Assembly (NCBI GenBank): GCA_964531265.1
Contig: CAZHDW010000025.1
Coordinates: 1-23,140 of the forward strand
Direction of reading: 5' to 3'
Source: Hominenteromicrobium sp964531265
GTDB taxonomy: Bacteria > Bacillota > Clostridia > Oscillospirales > Acutalibacteraceae
DNA length: 23,140 nucleotides
Both the position numbers and the translations under genes were made by a program. Below, piece by piece: positions 21,992 through 23,140 of this stretch. The notes below the pieces were generated by a model. It had not been told where the DNA came from. It saw only the letters and a list, made by a program, of their open reading frames with translations, and made no database searches. Every line of letters starts with the position of its first letter. The first letter of the stretch is position 1.

Positions 21992-23140
21992 ATGTTTTTT
22001 ACAAGGGACAAGAGCTTCTATTCGTCACTTGTCAAGCTGGCTATTCCGATAGCGCTGCAAAATGCGGTCACCTTTGCGGTGAATTTCGCGGACAACCTGA
22101 TGATAGGCTCACTGGGCGACAGTGCGATATCGGGCGTATATGTCGGCGGACAGCTCCAGACACTGCTGCAAATGTTCATCGGTGGCATCGAGGGCGCGAT
22201 ACTCATACTTGCCGCGCAGTATTGGGGCAAGCGTGACACGGGAAGCATCAAAAAGATAATCGCGACCGGCGTTCAGTTTGCTTTGGCCGTGGGATTGATT
22301 TTGACACTGTTTGCATTTTTCTTCCCAACGCAGATAATGAGCTTCTTCACAAATGATGCCGATGTTGTCAATATGGGCACACCTTATGTCAGGATAATCG
22401 CTCTGTCCTATGTTTTCTTCTGTATTTCACAGGTCATGGTGGCATCCATGCGTTCGGTTGAGACCGCAAAGATAGGTCTCTATGTCTCCTTTATGACGCT
22501 TGGCGTGAACGTTATCCTGAACTATGTTCTCATTTTCGGTAAGCTTGGCATACCGGCACTGGGTGTTACCGGTGCGGCTATCGCAACGCTTATCTCCCGT
22601 ATACTCGAAGCGGCGGTAATGGTCGTGTATGTCAGATATGTTGACAAAAAGCTTAGGGTCAAGTTCAGAGACTTTCTCAAGACCGACCGTATGCTTGTTC
22701 GCGACTTCATAAAGTACGGCCTGCCGATAATCGGCGGACAGATGGTGTGGTCTGTCAATATGCTGGCTCAGACATGGATACTCGGCCGCTTCGACGGAAG
22801 CGTCATGACAGCCACCAGCATCTGCGGACAGCTCCATAACATGATGTACATTGCAATGAACGGTCTGTCCAGTGCGATAGGCATCATAATCGGCAAAACA
22901 GTAGGTGCCGGACGCATCGATAAGATACGTGAATATGCACGCACAACACAGGTTATCTTCCTCTGTGTCGGCCTGCTTTCCGGCTTGGCAGTTCATCTGC
23001 TGAGAGACCCGTTCATTGCTCTCTATTCGGATGCGAGCGCTGAGGCTGTAAAGTATTCAAAGGAATTCATCAATGTTATAACCGTTACGATAATAGGCAC
23101 CTGCTATCAGGCGGCCTGCCTGTCCGGCCTTGTAAAGTCC
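21992..23140 (+). CDS. MATE-family efflux transporter, partial
   Basis: The frame opens at ATG 21992 after GAGGTAGG and remains open to the window edge, giving 383 of an expected 440-460 residues. The sequence begins DKSFYSSLVKLAIPIALQNAV and shows the MATE pattern: FADNLMIGSLGD (helix 1-2), LAAQYWGKRD (about 72-81), and the start of the second half KYGLPIIGGQMVWSVNM (about 235-252). These proteins export cationic drugs or metabolites using a sodium or proton gradient. Nothing in the visible part is broken. It has its own promoter downstream of the CaCA antiporter gene. The substrate is unknown. Confidence 0.92.
   Translation, partial: MFFTRDKSFYSSLVKLAIPIALQNAVTFAVNFADNLMIGSLGDSAISGVYVGGQLQTLLQMFIGGIEGAILILAAQYWGKRDTGSIKKIIATGVQFALAVGLILTLFAFFFPTQIMSFFTNDADVVNMGTPYVRIIALSYVFFCISQVMVASMRSVETAKIGLYVSFMTLGVNVILNYVLIFGKLGIPALGVTGAAIATLISRILEAAVMVVYVRYVDKKLRVKFRDFLKTDRMLVRDFIKYGLPIIGGQMVWSVNMLAQTWILGRFDGSVMTATSICGQLHNMMYIAMNGLSSAIGIIIGKTVGAGRIDKIREYARTTQVIFLCVGLLSGLAVHLLRDPFIALYSDASAEAVKYSKEFINVITVTIIGTCYQAACLSGLVKS

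Noticed and set aside
1..23140. CRISPR array, prophage or restriction/defence cluster
   Set aside because: No regularly spaced repeats, and none of the gene products belongs to a phage or defence family I can recognise.

Overview
The window reads as a chromosomal segment of a Gram-positive, anaerobic, probably spore-forming member of the Clostridia; an Oscillospiraceae/Ruminococcaceae-like gut bacterium is my inference. Supporting signs are AGGAGG-type ribosome binding sites, many near-consensus sigma-A promoters (TTGACA-like, 17-bp spacing, TATAAT-like), strong intrinsic terminators, an [FeFe]-hydrogenase maturase (HydE), a ferredoxin-type aldo/keto reductase, a SpoIIQ-like M23 protein, a CotH-type lipoprotein and a Gram-positive-style LexA operator. 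It holds 19 protein genes (one cut by the right edge) and one clear gene remnant. I see no rRNA, tRNA, insertion sequence, prophage or CRISPR array.

Layout. 1-365: a junction where only the 3' end of a rubrerythrin gene survives, next to unrecognised sequence, closed by a bidirectional terminator. 368-1306 (-): a DUF4838 protein. 1409-3957 (+): a promoter carrying a 16-bp palindrome, then a glycine-zipper protein, an arylamine N-acetyltransferase whose start overlaps the gene before it, and a metallo-beta-lactamase-fold hydrolase. 3967-6363 (+): a CotH-kinase lipoprotein and an EamA transporter. 6375-8770: hydE (-) divergent from an aldo/keto reductase with two C-terminal [4Fe-4S] motifs (+). 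8786-12021 (-): a three-gene sugar operon running esterase, GH125 alpha-mannosidase, PfkB sugar kinase. 12086-15041 (+): a eukaryotic-type (GH13_8) glycogen branching enzyme and a GNAT acetyltransferase. 15174-16184 (-): tsaD. 16344-18155 (+): a GH2 glycosidase behind a perfect consensus promoter. 18309-19424 (-): lexA followed by a P-loop kinase-like gene. 19425-20680: a 398-bp regulatory intergenic region and a SpoIIQ-like gene. 20747-21870 (+): a structured leader and a Ca2+/Na+ (CaCA) antiporter. 21893-end (+): a MATE transporter, cut off.

How it works together. The region is mainly carbohydrate handling: GH125, GH2, esterase, PfkB kinase, the DUF4838 protein and branching enzyme. A host- or plant-glycan forager that stores glycogen is a reasonable inference. 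Around these lie housekeeping (TsaD, LexA), anaerobic redox functions (HydE, aldo/keto reductase, rubrerythrin remnant), sporulation-associated proteins and ion or drug transporters. Convergent gene pairs are usually separated by one perfect or near-perfect bidirectional terminator.

No obviously new multi-gene system stands out. The observations most worth checking are the terminator-bearing leader of the CaCA antiporter, the P-loop gene in the lexA transcription unit, the glycine-zipper/acetyltransferase/hydrolase operon with its palindromic operator candidate, the sporulation-type promoter before the SpoIIQ-like gene, and the broken rubrerythrin locus.
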